From Actinomycetota bacterium (GTDB lineage: Bacteria > Actinomycetota > Acidimicrobiia > Acidimicrobiales > Ilumatobacteraceae), in assembly GCA_016870295.1 (NCBI GenBank), contig VGBY01000010.1, positions 1 through 18,343 on the forward strand: a DNA stretch of 18,343 nucleotides. The letters are read 5' to 3'. Positions 1-7,575 of this stretch are shown here, one piece after another. The notes beneath the pieces were generated by a model. The model was not told where the DNA came from, made no database searches, and saw only the letters and a program-made list of their open reading frames with translations. Within the stretch, counting starts at the first letter, position 1. Every line of letters starts with the position of its first letter. The position numbers and the translations under genes were made by a program.

Positions 1-644
1 GCACCAGCAGCGCTGAACGTGATGGCGAACACCACCAAGAGTGCCGTCCACGCCCAACCACTCGCGGCGTCAATCGTCTGGCTGCCGAATGCCGCTTCGG
101 TGGCGCGTGATGCGGCAATCAACAACGGCGCCGTCACCGGCAGGGCGAGCAGCGCCAGCAGTGAATCTCGTCCGCTCATGTTCGCGACCACAGCGCCATA
201 GAGAGTACCGACGCTTGATAATCCCCACGCTGCGCACAGTGTTGCCGTGACCAACAACACCAATTGGTCGGCGCCGACCGTCGCACCATAGAGCACCACT
301 GCGCCGCTTACGAGGGTGATGGCGAGTGCCAACAGCTGCACGAATGCCGCCAGCATCTTGCCCAAGTACACCTGCGCAGGTTCGACTGTGCCAGTGAGCA
401 ACACATCGACTGCACCGTCATCGGTTTCGACGTCGAACGAGCGCTGCACCAACATGAGCGCAGAAAACAGCATCGCCAGCCAGACGAGACCGGCAGCTGC
501 CCGCAGGATGAGCGGCTCGCTGTCGAGCGCCACCGCAAACAGCACCAGCACGAGCAGCGCGAACGGCGCGACACGCACCAACAACAGCCGCGCGCGCCAC
601 TCGATGAGCAGATCCTTGCGCGCGATGATGAGTGCTTGCCTCAT
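1..644 (-). CDS. ccmB: CcmB-like heme/thiol-redox exporter permease (3' end cut off by window edge)
   Basis: This is the membrane subunit of the CcmAB(CD) ABC transporter used in system I cytochrome c maturation; with CcmA it powers heme delivery to CcmE at the outer face of the cytoplasmic membrane. The frame stays open from ATG at 644-642 to base 1, giving 214 residues of a family that is usually about 220, so only a few residues are missing. It begins MRQALIIARKDLLIEWRAR, a cytoplasmic N-terminus typical of CcmB. Hydrophobic segments lie near residues 22-40, 47-66, 96-119, 127-148, 160-179 and 198-214, matching six helices. The polar loop after helix 2 (around QRSFDVETDDGAVDVLL) fits the family. 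The start overlaps the ccmA stop as ATGA, so the two are translationally coupled. The assignment rests on this context, the topology and the N-terminal pattern. Confidence 0.85.
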   Translation of the reverse strand, partial: MRQALIIARKDLLIEWRARLLLVRVAPFALLVLVLFAVALDSEPLILRAAAGLVWLAMLFSALMLVQRSFDVETDDGAVDVLLTGTVEPAQVYLGKMLAAFVQLLALAITLVSGAVVLYGATVGADQLVLLVTATLCAAWGLSSVGTLYGAVVANMSGRDSLLALLALPVTAPLLIAASRATEAAFGSQTIDAASGWAWTALLVVFAITFSAAG

Positions 645-1363
645 CGCGGTGCTCCACGGGTTGCCGCGCGATCACTTGCGACGACGCCACCGGCGAGCGT
701 CACCGTGCGTGGCACTTCGCCGTCGGCACGATCAACTTCGTGAGTCGTATAGATGACGGTGGCGCCAGCCCGCGTTGCTTCGCACAGAATCTGATCCAGT
801 TCTTTGCGGGCTGCAGTGTCGAGCCCGGCATGCGGTTCGTCCAACAACCACACGCGTGCACGACGTACCACGAGCGATGCGAGCGCGGTTCGCCGGCGCT
901 GCCCCGCCGACAACGATCTGGTGCGGGTTGCGGCAACTCGTGCATCGATCTTCAGTCGCACGAGTGCATCATCAACGTCTTCACCCGCTGCGCCGATCAG
1001 TTGGGCGGTGAGTTGCACGTTCTCGCGCGCGGTGAGATCGGCATACAAACCGTTGCGGTGGCCAAGCAACCCCACGTACGGTCGCACGGCCGCTCGGTTG
1101 GAGGCAAGGTCGACGTTCATCACCTGTGCCGAGCCTCGCGAGAGCGCCACCAATCCGGCACAGAGTCGCAACAGCGTGCTCTTGCCCGTGCCGTTGGCCC
1201 CGCGCAACGCCACCAGCTCCCCGCGCTGCACCGTCAGGTTCACGCCAGCCAGTGCCGGAAACCCACCGAGTGCCACCACCACATCGGCCAGCAGAATCGC
1301 AGCATCATTGGTGGCTGCTGTGTCGTTTGTCGTCACCGTCTGTACCACCGCGAACTCACGCAC
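641..1363 (-). CDS. ccmA: CcmA-like heme exporter ATP-binding protein
   Basis: This is the ATPase subunit of the cytochrome c biogenesis ABC exporter, 240 residues. Visible motifs are Walker A GANGTGKS (55-62), the signature LSAGQRRR (151-158) that is characteristic of CcmA, Walker B VWLLDEP (171-177) with the D-loop GLD just after, and the H-loop TTHE (H208). The first 20 or so residues precede the conserved ABC fold and are longer than in most CcmA proteins, so a later GTG (codon 6 or 10) is possible. I keep GTG at 1363 because a TAGGCT box lies 5 bases before it, a spacing typical of leaderless actinobacterial transcripts. ccmB follows with a 4-base ATGA overlap. Other CCM or ResB-type genes are probably to the left of the window. 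Confidence 0.88.
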   Translation of the reverse strand: MREFAVVQTVTTNDTAATNDAAILLADVVVALGGFPALAGVNLTVQRGELVALRGANGTGKSTLLRLCAGLVALSRGSAQVMNVDLASNRAAVRPYVGLLGHRNGLYADLTARENVQLTAQLIGAAGEDVDDALVRLKIDARVAATRTRSLSAGQRRRTALASLVVRRARVWLLDEPHAGLDTAARKELDQILCEATRAGATVIYTTHEVDRADGEVPRTVTLAGGVVASDRAATRGAPR

Positions 1364-1366
1364 GAT

Positions 1367-1380
1367 TCAGCCTAGATTGA
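1367..1380. promoter_or_regulatory. Overlapping back-to-back -10 boxes for ccmA and the 1391 gene
   Basis: The 14-base imperfect palindrome TCAGCCTAGATTGA holds TAGGCT on the minus strand (1374-1369), 5 bases before the ccmA GTG, and TAGATT on the plus strand (1373-1378), 12 bases before the ATG at 1391. Both match TAnnnT. The two boxes share the central TA, so polymerase could not occupy both at once. Only the box sequences and spacing are seen; promoter activity is inferred. Confidence 0.45.
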
Positions 1381-1390
1381 CGCGCATCGT

Positions 1391-1672
1391 ATGAGTTCCC
1401 CGAGCGCGCAACACGACGATGATGCCGTCGTTGCGCGTCGCAATCGCATCGACCGACTGAACAAACTTGCGTCACGCGTCGGTTATGGGTTGTACGCGCT
1501 GTCTACCGTGGCGTTCTTTGCCGGCTTGTGGACTTCGTACACCTCCGCCATGCACCTCGTGAGCGGCGTGTCACTGGTGGTGGGTTCGATCATCCTCGCA
1601 CCGAGCATCGTGATCACCTACGGAATCCGCGCCGCACGCCGGGAGGATGCTGCCACCGGAGGGAACTCATGA
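1391..1672 (+). CDS. Small two-helix membrane protein, function unknown
   Basis: This encodes 93 residues: a polar, charged N-terminus (about 1-30), two hydrophobic segments (about 31-50 and 54-78) and a short basic-acidic tail RAARREDAATGGNS. That suggests a hairpin membrane protein with both ends in the cytoplasm. I recognise no functional domain; short proteins of this shape are common in actinobacteria. It starts at ATG 1391, 12 bases after a TAGATT box, and its TGA overlaps the ATG of the downstream TetR regulator (ATGA, 1669-1672). The two are therefore one operon, and the membrane protein may belong to the process that the regulator controls. Confidence 0.75.
   Translation: MSSPSAQHDDDAVVARRNRIDRLNKLASRVGYGLYALSTVAFFAGLWTSYTSAMHLVSGVSLVVGSIILAPSIVITYGIRAARREDAATGGNS
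1658..1663 (+). promoter_or_regulatory. Ribosome binding site fixing the TetR start
   Basis: GGAGGG lies 5 bases before the ATG at 1669. It supports this start over the upstream in-frame start at 1528, which would add 47 residues that read as an out-of-frame copy of the preceding gene. Confidence 0.7.
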
Positions 1673-2265
1673 ACGCCCGACTGCCCGCCGCCGAACGCCG
1701 CACACAAATCGTGCACGTCGCGGTGCACGAATTTGCGACGAACGGCTACCACGGCACGTCGATGAACGACATCGCGGCGTCGGCCGGTGTCACGAAACCC
1801 GTGTTGTACCAACACTTCGACTCCAAACGGGCCCTCTATCTCGCGCTCATCGATGAAGTCGCTGCTGAAATGCTCGAGGCAATCGGCAAGGCAACGTCGA
1901 ACGCCGCGGACGGTCGCGATCAGACACAGGCCGGCATCGTTTCCTACTTCGAGTGGGTGGCTGCGCATCGCGATGCATTCATGTTGTTGTTCGGCAGCGG
2001 CGCTCGGCGCGACGAAGAGTTCGCCACTGCCGTGCGCAACGTGGAGAAGAAGGTTGCCGAAGCGATCGCCCCGCTGATTGATGCGGGGCTCGACCCACAA
2101 CATCAGCGTCGTCTGGCATACGCATTGGTGGGTATGTCGGAGGGTCTCAGTCGCCACCTCGTGATGAGCGGCGAACACTTCAACCCGCGCGAAGTCGGTA
2201 CGCAACTGGCAAACCTCGCGTGGGCCGGTCTGCGCGGCGTGCAGCCACAGTCGCGCAGCGTGTAG
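1669..2265 (+). CDS. TetR/AcrR-family transcriptional regulator
   Basis: This is a 198-residue DNA-binding repressor of ordinary TetR length. The N-terminal domain (about 8-55) shows the family pattern: AAERRTQIVHVAVHEFATNGYHGTS, then a helix-turn-helix (about 32-51) with NDIAASAGVTKPVLYQHF, where the GVTKPVLYQHF recognition helix is classic. The helical C-terminal part (about 60-190) would bind an unidentified ligand and dimerise; VAAHRDAFMLLF is typical of actinobacterial members. It is coupled by ATGA to the small membrane protein upstream. No efflux pump or enzyme target is adjacent on this strand. The last codons and the stop lie inside copy 1 of a 21-bp tandem repeat, so the C-terminal end QSRSV is repeat-encoded. 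Confidence 0.9.
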   Translation: MNARLPAAERRTQIVHVAVHEFATNGYHGTSMNDIAASAGVTKPVLYQHFDSKRALYLALIDEVAAEMLEAIGKATSNAADGRDQTQAGIVSYFEWVAAHRDAFMLLFGSGARRDEEFATAVRNVEKKVAEAIAPLIDAGLDPQHQRRLAYALVGMSEGLSRHLVMSGEHFNPREVGTQLANLAWAGLRGVQPQSRSV

Positions 2266-2302
2266 GCACAGTCGCGCAGCGTGTAGGCACAGTCGCGCAG
2301 CG
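2246..2302. repeat. 21-bp tandem repeat, 2.7 copies, at the tetR/lhr convergence
   Basis: Copies run 2246-2266, 2267-2287 and 2288-2302 (15 of 21 bases), and are identical over the shared length. Each holds the core CAGTCGCGCAGCG; the first two end GTGTAGG. The unit is 21 bases, a multiple of three, so the TAG that stops tetR (2263-2265) recurs in frame at 2284-2286. A further AGTCGCGCAG (2315-2324) is the reverse complement of the end of lhr, so the repeat core resembles the lhr terminus. No strong hairpin is seen. Confidence 0.85.
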
Positions 2303-2312
2303 ACTCGCAGAC

Positions 2313-5300
2313 CTAGTCGCGCAGCACCAACCCGCGATATCCCTTCACGAAGCGATGTTGTTCGAGCAGCACCACGATCTGCAGGGTGAGCGGCGACTGC
2401 TCGTCGTGTGACGCGCCGTTGATCTTGCGCACCTCCACCGATTTCGCACGACCGTCCTTGGTGACATTGCTGAGCGCCTCTGCGAGTGCGGCGAACGCAG
2501 CGGGTTCGAGCGTGCGCTCGAACGTCACGAGATGATGACTGCGCACGTCGTACCAACCCAGCACGTCGCCACGCCACAACATGCACAACGCACCGGCACT
2601 GCGCGATGGTCGACCGGTGGTGGCGGGCCAATCGATGGTGGCACCGTACGGCTGCGCCGGATCGGTCGCGGCCAACACGGCGACCACGGGTGACTCTTCG
2701 TTCACCACGAGATGCGGCTCTTTGCAGGCGCGCAAGCGATCCACGGCACCAGGCACCGCGAACTGGGCGGCACCCAGACCATCCACGAAGTATCCGCGGC
2801 GAACCGCGCCACGTTCTTCGAGGGCCTTCAGCACGCCGTACACGCCGGCGAAACCACCGCGCACACCTTCGGCCAACACGGCCTCACGCGTGAGCACACC
2901 GTGGCGCTCGAGCAACTGCAACGCCAGTGCATGCACTGCTTCGGTTTGGCTCGCGGTACGGTCGGCAAGCTGTGCAACCAGGCTCCAGCGTCCTTGCGCG
3001 GCGGGTGGCCCCACGCGTGACGCACTCGCACCTCGCACGTGTCGCGGGCGCACCAAACGAGCCGCGGCACGACGCGCACTCGGCGTCGCGGCCACGGGTC
3101 TGGCACTCTTGCCGCTGCGCGCGCCGTGCAACACCGCCCGCAGCGGCGTGAGCGAATCGTTCGTCACTTCACCGGACCAGACCAAATCCCACAATGCGGC
3201 GAGCAACTCACCGTCGGTGGCACCACGCACCGCCGAACGCAACTGCCCCCAGAAACTGGCACCGCGGTCGGCCAGCGCCGCACGAAGCTGGTCGTGCACG
3301 CCGCCCTGCGGTGGCTCGCCGGTCTCCAACGCGGGCAGCAGTGTGGCGAGTTGGTCGGCAAAGAACAGCCGAATGCGCCCGTCGTTACCACCGAGCGCAC
3401 CCGCACCCACCCACACGACTTCGCCACTCGTGCACAGGTCGTCGAGCAACGCTGCGCGATAACCGCGTACACGCAATGGCAACACATCGGTCTCGAGCGT
3501 CGATGCGACGAGGGCCGAACCAGACAACGATGTCAATGCCTCAACGAGCGCCTCACTACCGTGCGTCGGCGCATCGATGCCGTGCCACTCGGTGAGAAAC
3601 CGCGCGAAGGTGTGCTGGTCGACCGGCTCCACTTCCTTGCGCAACTTGGCGAGCGAGCGACGGCGTACCAACCGCAACACTTCGACGTCGCACCACTCGC
3701 GTTCGGTGCCAAACGGGCGGAACTCCCCGCGCACCACACGATGGGCGGCTTCCAACTGCGCCAGCACCACCGCCACACGATCGCTCGTGATGCCGAACCG
3801 CAGTGCAGCATCACGCGTAATGAACGGTGCATGCGTACGCGCGAACCGACCAATCAACTCGAGCAGCGGCGATTCCACCGGGTCGGTGAAGGCCGCCGGC
3901 AAACCAAGCGGCAACGCGCACCCGAGCGCATCGCGATAACGACCGGCGTCTTCAGCTGCGATGAATCGCCGCTCACCGCCAACTGCAACCTCGATGGCCC
4001 GTCGCTCGCCCACCAGCGTTTCGATGAGCGGGGTGGCATCACCGTCGATTCGCAACGACAACTCGGTGAGGGTGAGATCCCCGGTGCGACGCAACACGTC
4101 GTGCACCTCGTCGGCGTTGCGGGCACGGCGCGAGTCAGCGAGGTGCTGCAACTCGAGTTCCACATCGATGAGCACGTCGCCGTCGAGCAATTCACGCAGT
4201 TCTTCGGAGCCGAGCAGGTCGTCGAGTAGGTCGCGGTCGAGCGCCAACGCCGCAGCGCGACGCTCGGCGAGCGGCGCATCACCTTCGTACATGTACGCAG
4301 CAATCCAATTGAAGAGCAGGCTCTGGGCGAACGGCGAGGCCTTCGGTGTGTCGACGGTGACGAGGCGAATCGCCCGCGATCGCAAACGCGCCAGCACGTC
4401 GCGCAACGCCGGCACGTCGAACACGTCTTGCAGACACTCGCGGCTGGTCTCCAACAACATCGGAAACGTCGGATACTTCGCCGCCACCGCCAGCAAGTCG
4501 GCGGCCTTCTGGCGCTGTTGCCACAACGGCGTGCGCTGGTCGGGGCGGCGGCGTGGCAGTAGCAACGCCCGCGCCGCACACTCCCGAAAACGCGCGGCAA
4601 AGAGCGCGGTTTGCGGCACTGCGGCGACCAGCGTTTCCAGCAATTCATCGGGATCAATCAGCAATTCTTCGACGGGCACGCGGTCGATTGCCTCGGGCAG
4701 CCGCAGCACGATGCCGTCGTCGCCATACATCGTCTCGACGGGGATGCCGAGCCGTTCGAGCAGACGGTTCTCCAGCGCGATCGCCCACGGCGCATGCACA
4801 GGCGTGCCGAACGGCGAATGAATGCAAATGCGCCAGTCGCCGATCTCGTCGCGGAATCGCTCAATCACGATCGTGTGATCGTCGGGCAATGTGCCGGTGG
4901 CATCCACTTGCTCGGCGATGTACGCGAGCAAATTGCGTGCTGCCAACGGGTCGAGGCAGTGCTGCTCCGCCAACGTGGCCTCGGCCTGTGCGGGGTCGGT
5001 GGCGTGCGATTCACGAATCGTGCGCAAGAACTCGCCGACAGCCCTCCCCAACTCGACGGGCCGCCCGAGTCGATCACCATGCCAATACGGCATCTTGCCC
5101 GGCTCGCCCGGCGCAGGGTTGACGATCACGCGATCAAACGACACGTCTTCAATCCGCCAGGTGGACGCCCCGAGTACGAAGTTCTCCCCCGGCCGAGTTT
5201 CATAGACCATCTCTTCATCAAGTTCGCCGACGCGCGTGCCGTCGGGCAAGAACACACCGAAGAGACCACGATCGGGGATGGTTCCGCCGTTGGTGACCGC

Positions 5301-6854
5301 CAGTCGCTGTGCGCCGTCGCGGGCCCGCAGCGTGTCGGCGATGCGATCCCATACGATGCGCGGTTTCAAATCACGGAACTCTTCACTCGGGTAACGACCA
5401 GCGAGCAGGTCGAGCACGTTGTTGCGCACTTCGTCCGACAACTCGGCGAAGTTCGCGCAGCGCTTGACCATCGCCGTGAGTGATGCGACGCTCACATCAG
5501 GGTGCATCGCCACGTGCGCAACGATGTGTTGGGCCAGCACGTCGAGCGGGTTGCGCAGATAGCGGGTGGATTCGATGTCGGCATCGAGCATGCGTCGCGC
5601 AACGACCGCCACTTCGAGCAGGTCGTGTCGATGCTTGGGGAACACCTTGCCTTTGCTCGGCGCACCAACCGCATGCCCGGCACGCCCGATGCGCTGCAAC
5701 CCACGACTCACGGCACCGGGTGACTCCACTTGGATGACGAGGTCGACCGCACCCATGTCGATGCCCAACTCCAGGCTGCTCGTCGCCACGATCGCGCGCA
5801 GGTCGCCGCGTTTCAATCGATCTTCGATGATGATGCGCTGCTCGCGGGCGAGCGATCCGTGGTGCGCCTTCACATAGTCGCCGGCTCCTTCGGCGGCCAG
5901 ACCGAGGTCGACGGCCAATTCGTTGAGTTGCGCGGCAAGACGCTCGGCACCGCGCCGTGCGTTGCAGAAGATGATCGTGCTGCGGTGCTGCTGCACCAGT
6001 TCGAGGATGCGCGGCGTGATGCTCGGCCAGATGCTGGTGCGACGCTCCACCGTGGCGGCGGTCGCCGGCCCACTGCGCAACTCATGCGTCACCTTGCCCA
6101 GTTCGCCCATGTCTTCGACCGGCACCACGACCTCAACCTCGAGCGTCTTGCGGGCGCCAGCATCGACGATGGCCACCGGCCGCGGCGCGCCGTCGCGATA
6201 ACCGCCGAGGAACCGCGCCACTTCTTCGAGCGGTCGTTGCGTGGCCGACAAACCAATGCGCTGCGGTGCTCGTGCGGTGAGTTCTTCGAGGCGCTCCAGC
6301 GACAGCGCGAGATGGGCGCCGCGCTTGGTGGCGGCAATGGCATGAATCTCGTCGATGATTACCGTGTCGACGTTGGCCAGCGTGCTGCGCGCCGACGATG
6401 TGAGCATGAGGAACAAACTCTCGGGCGTGGTGATGAGGATGTCGGGCGGGTTGCGCAACATGCGTTGTCGGTCGCGCGCGCTCGTGTCGCCGGTGCGCAT
6501 CGCCACCAGCGGTTCGCGAAAACTCGTGGCGAGTCGCTCGGCGGCATGCCGAATTCCGACGATTGGTGCCCGCAGGTTCTTTTCCACGTCGAAGGCGAGT
6601 GCGCGCAACGGCGAAACGTACAACACCCGTGTTGTCGATGCTTCGGTTGCATCGCGTGCCACCAATCGATCGATTGCCACGAGAAATGCCGCCAACGTCT
6701 TGCCGCTGCCCGTCGGTGCGGAAATCAACGTGTGATGACCATCGAGAATCTGGGCGAACCCCTGCTCTTGGGCCGCTGTCGCCGCCGGAAACGACGACGT
6801 AAACCACGCACGAACCGCGGGAGAAAACCGCTCGATTACAGCGTCATTGGCCAC
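2313..6854 (-). CDS. lhr: Lhr-family ATP-dependent DNA helicase (full length)
   Basis: This encodes a large superfamily 2 helicase of 1513 residues, close to the lengths known for E. coli Lhr (1538) and M. smegmatis Lhr (about 1500). Lhr is a 3'-to-5' DNA translocase that unwinds RNA:DNA hybrids and is linked to DNA repair. Motifs from the GTG at 6854: Walker A SAPTGSGKT (45-53), motif Ia YVSPLRAL (79-86), TTPESL (142-147), DEIH box (168-171), motif III SAT (203-205), VATSSLELGIDMG (356-368) and motif VI QRIGRAGH (387-394). The long remainder fits the winged-helix, Lhr-core and C-terminal extension regions. I choose GTG 6854 because the upstream ATG at 6953 would add 33 residues overlapping dtxR, and a TACTCT box lies 6 bases before the GTG. 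The end is LRD then TAG, opposite the 21-bp repeat. Confidence 0.93.
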   Translation of the reverse strand: MANDAVIERFSPAVRAWFTSSFPAATAAQEQGFAQILDGHHTLISAPTGSGKTLAAFLVAIDRLVARDATEASTTRVLYVSPLRALAFDVEKNLRAPIVGIRHAAERLATSFREPLVAMRTGDTSARDRQRMLRNPPDILITTPESLFLMLTSSARSTLANVDTVIIDEIHAIAATKRGAHLALSLERLEELTARAPQRIGLSATQRPLEEVARFLGGYRDGAPRPVAIVDAGARKTLEVEVVVPVEDMGELGKVTHELRSGPATAATVERRTSIWPSITPRILELVQQHRSTIIFCNARRGAERLAAQLNELAVDLGLAAEGAGDYVKAHHGSLAREQRIIIEDRLKRGDLRAIVATSSLELGIDMGAVDLVIQVESPGAVSRGLQRIGRAGHAVGAPSKGKVFPKHRHDLLEVAVVARRMLDADIESTRYLRNPLDVLAQHIVAHVAMHPDVSVASLTAMVKRCANFAELSDEVRNNVLDLLAGRYPSEEFRDLKPRIVWDRIADTLRARDGAQRLAVTNGGTIPDRGLFGVFLPDGTRVGELDEEMVYETRPGENFVLGASTWRIEDVSFDRVIVNPAPGEPGKMPYWHGDRLGRPVELGRAVGEFLRTIRESHATDPAQAEATLAEQHCLDPLAARNLLAYIAEQVDATGTLPDDHTIVIERFRDEIGDWRICIHSPFGTPVHAPWAIALENRLLERLGIPVETMYGDDGIVLRLPEAIDRVPVEELLIDPDELLETLVAAVPQTALFAARFRECAARALLLPRRRPDQRTPLWQQRQKAADLLAVAAKYPTFPMLLETSRECLQDVFDVPALRDVLARLRSRAIRLVTVDTPKASPFAQSLLFNWIAAYMYEGDAPLAERRAAALALDRDLLDDLLGSEELRELLDGDVLIDVELELQHLADSRRARNADEVHDVLRRTGDLTLTELSLRIDGDATPLIETLVGERRAIEVAVGGERRFIAAEDAGRYRDALGCALPLGLPAAFTDPVESPLLELIGRFARTHAPFITRDAALRFGITSDRVAVVLAQLEAAHRVVRGEFRPFGTEREWCDVEVLRLVRRRSLAKLRKEVEPVDQHTFARFLTEWHGIDAPTHGSEALVEALTSLSGSALVASTLETDVLPLRVRGYRAALLDDLCTSGEVVWVGAGALGGNDGRIRLFFADQLATLLPALETGEPPQGGVHDQLRAALADRGASFWGQLRSAVRGATDGELLAALWDLVWSGEVTNDSLTPLRAVLHGARSGKSARPVAATPSARRAAARLVRPRHVRGASASRVGPPAAQGRWSLVAQLADRTASQTEAVHALALQLLERHGVLTREAVLAEGVRGGFAGVYGVLKALEERGAVRRGYFVDGLGAAQFAVPGAVDRLRACKEPHLVVNEESPVVAVLAATDPAQPYGATIDWPATTGRPSRSAGALCMLWRGDVLGWYDVRSHHLVTFERTLEPAAFAALAEALSNVTKDGRAKSVEVRKINGASHDEQSPLTLQIVVLLEQHRFVKGYRGLVLRD

Positions 6855-6860
6855 TGCCGA

Positions 6861-6893
6861 AGAGTACCTACTCGGTGTGCCGATAGGTACGCT
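6861..6893. promoter_or_regulatory. Shared lhr/dtxR divergent promoter with inverted repeat
   Basis: GTACCTA (6864-6870) and TAGGTAC (6884-6890) form a perfect 7-bp inverted repeat. Inside it, TCGG and CCGA continue the pairing after one extra C, around a TGTG centre, so about 11 pairs in 27 bases. A minus-strand TACTCT (6866-6861) is 6 bases before the lhr GTG, and a plus-strand TACGCT (6888-6893) is 7 bases before the dtxR ATG, both leaderless-type spacings. The repeat overlaps both boxes, as an operator would. Auto-control by the DtxR-like protein is a plausible inference; the arms are not a standard IdeR box. Confidence 0.5.
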
Positions 6894-6900
6894 GAGCGCC

Positions 6901-7569
6901 ATGCCAACGGCTGGCGAACACCATCCAGCGTTCGAGGAATACTGCGAGTGCATCTACGAGATGCGCGAAGACAACGCCGAAATCATCCAGGCCCGCCTCG
7001 CCGAGCGACTCAACGTGTCACGTGCATCCGTGTCGGAGATGGTGAAGCGCATGGAGGCCGCCGGCCTCATTTCGGTTGACTCCACCCACCTGCAACTCGC
7101 CGCCGCCGGCGAAGAGTTGGCGACGCGCATCGTGCGACGACACCGACTCGCTGAGCGGTTCCTCACGGATGTAATCGGTCTCTCGTGGTCGACCGCGCAC
7201 CACGAGGCCTGCAAGTGGGAGCACATCATCAGTGATGAAGTCGAGGCCGGGCTGGTGCGACTGCTCGGCAACCCGTCCACTTGCCCGCACGGCAATCCGA
7301 TCCCCGGTGCAACGGCGAGCACCCTCACCGTTACCCCGCTGGAGAAGGTCGCGGTCGGTGCGCGCTTTACGTTGGTGCGAATCCCCGAGGATGTCGAAGA
7401 GCGCGACGGTGCCCTCGCTGAGTTGGAGCACCACAAACTGCTGCCTGGTCGCGAATGCACTCTCACACAACGCACTGAGGGTGTTGCGAGCGTCACCGTG
7501 CACGACATCACCGATCGCAAGATCACGCTGTCGCCGTATGTGAGCAGCCGCCTGCTCGTCACGCTCTGA
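6901..7569 (+). CDS. DtxR/IdeR/MntR-family metal-dependent regulator
   Basis: This is a 222-residue metal-activated repressor. It has an N-terminal winged helix (about 10-70) with recognition helix VSRASVSEMVKRMEAAGLI, a dimerisation and metal-binding domain (about 70-138) containing HRLAERFLTDVIGL and CKWEHIISDEVE, and a C-terminal SH3/FeoA-like domain (about 141-222). Aligned to DtxR, C104, E107 and H108 match the primary-site residues C102, E105 and H106, and H81, E85 and H100 match the ancillary site. DtxR Met10, however, is replaced by E13, with E16 at the place of MntR Glu11. It may therefore sense Fe(II), Mn(II) or both. I chose ATG 6901 over 6847 because the longer form would run through the shared promoter. 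The next gene starts 6 bases after the stop, so they form an operon. Confidence 0.9.
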   Translation: MPTAGEHHPAFEEYCECIYEMREDNAEIIQARLAERLNVSRASVSEMVKRMEAAGLISVDSTHLQLAAAGEELATRIVRRHRLAERFLTDVIGLSWSTAHHEACKWEHIISDEVEAGLVRLLGNPSTCPHGNPIPGATASTLTVTPLEKVAVGARFTLVRIPEDVEERDGALAELEHHKLLPGRECTLTQRTEGVASVTVHDITDRKITLSPYVSSRLLVTL

Positions 7570-7575
7570 TTCAGC

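Noticed and set aside
1618..2631. Minus-strand open frame of 337 codons over tetR and the repeat
   Set aside because: It is antisense to a clear TetR protein; the repeated LCLHAAR-type segment only reflects the 21-bp DNA repeat.
3039..4229. Long plus-strand open frame (396 codons) inside lhr
   Set aside because: It is antisense to a motif-rich helicase, its translation is rich in Arg, Gln and His without domains, and such frames are common opposite GC-rich genes.
6855..6953. N-terminal extension of lhr from ATG 6953
   Set aside because: The extra 33 residues lie inside dtxR, are unlike other Lhr proteins, and a promoter box sits just before GTG 6854.
5730..7079. Plus-strand open frame of 449 codons overlapping lhr and dtxR
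   Set aside because: It crosses the divergent promoter and both real genes and shows no recognisable motif.
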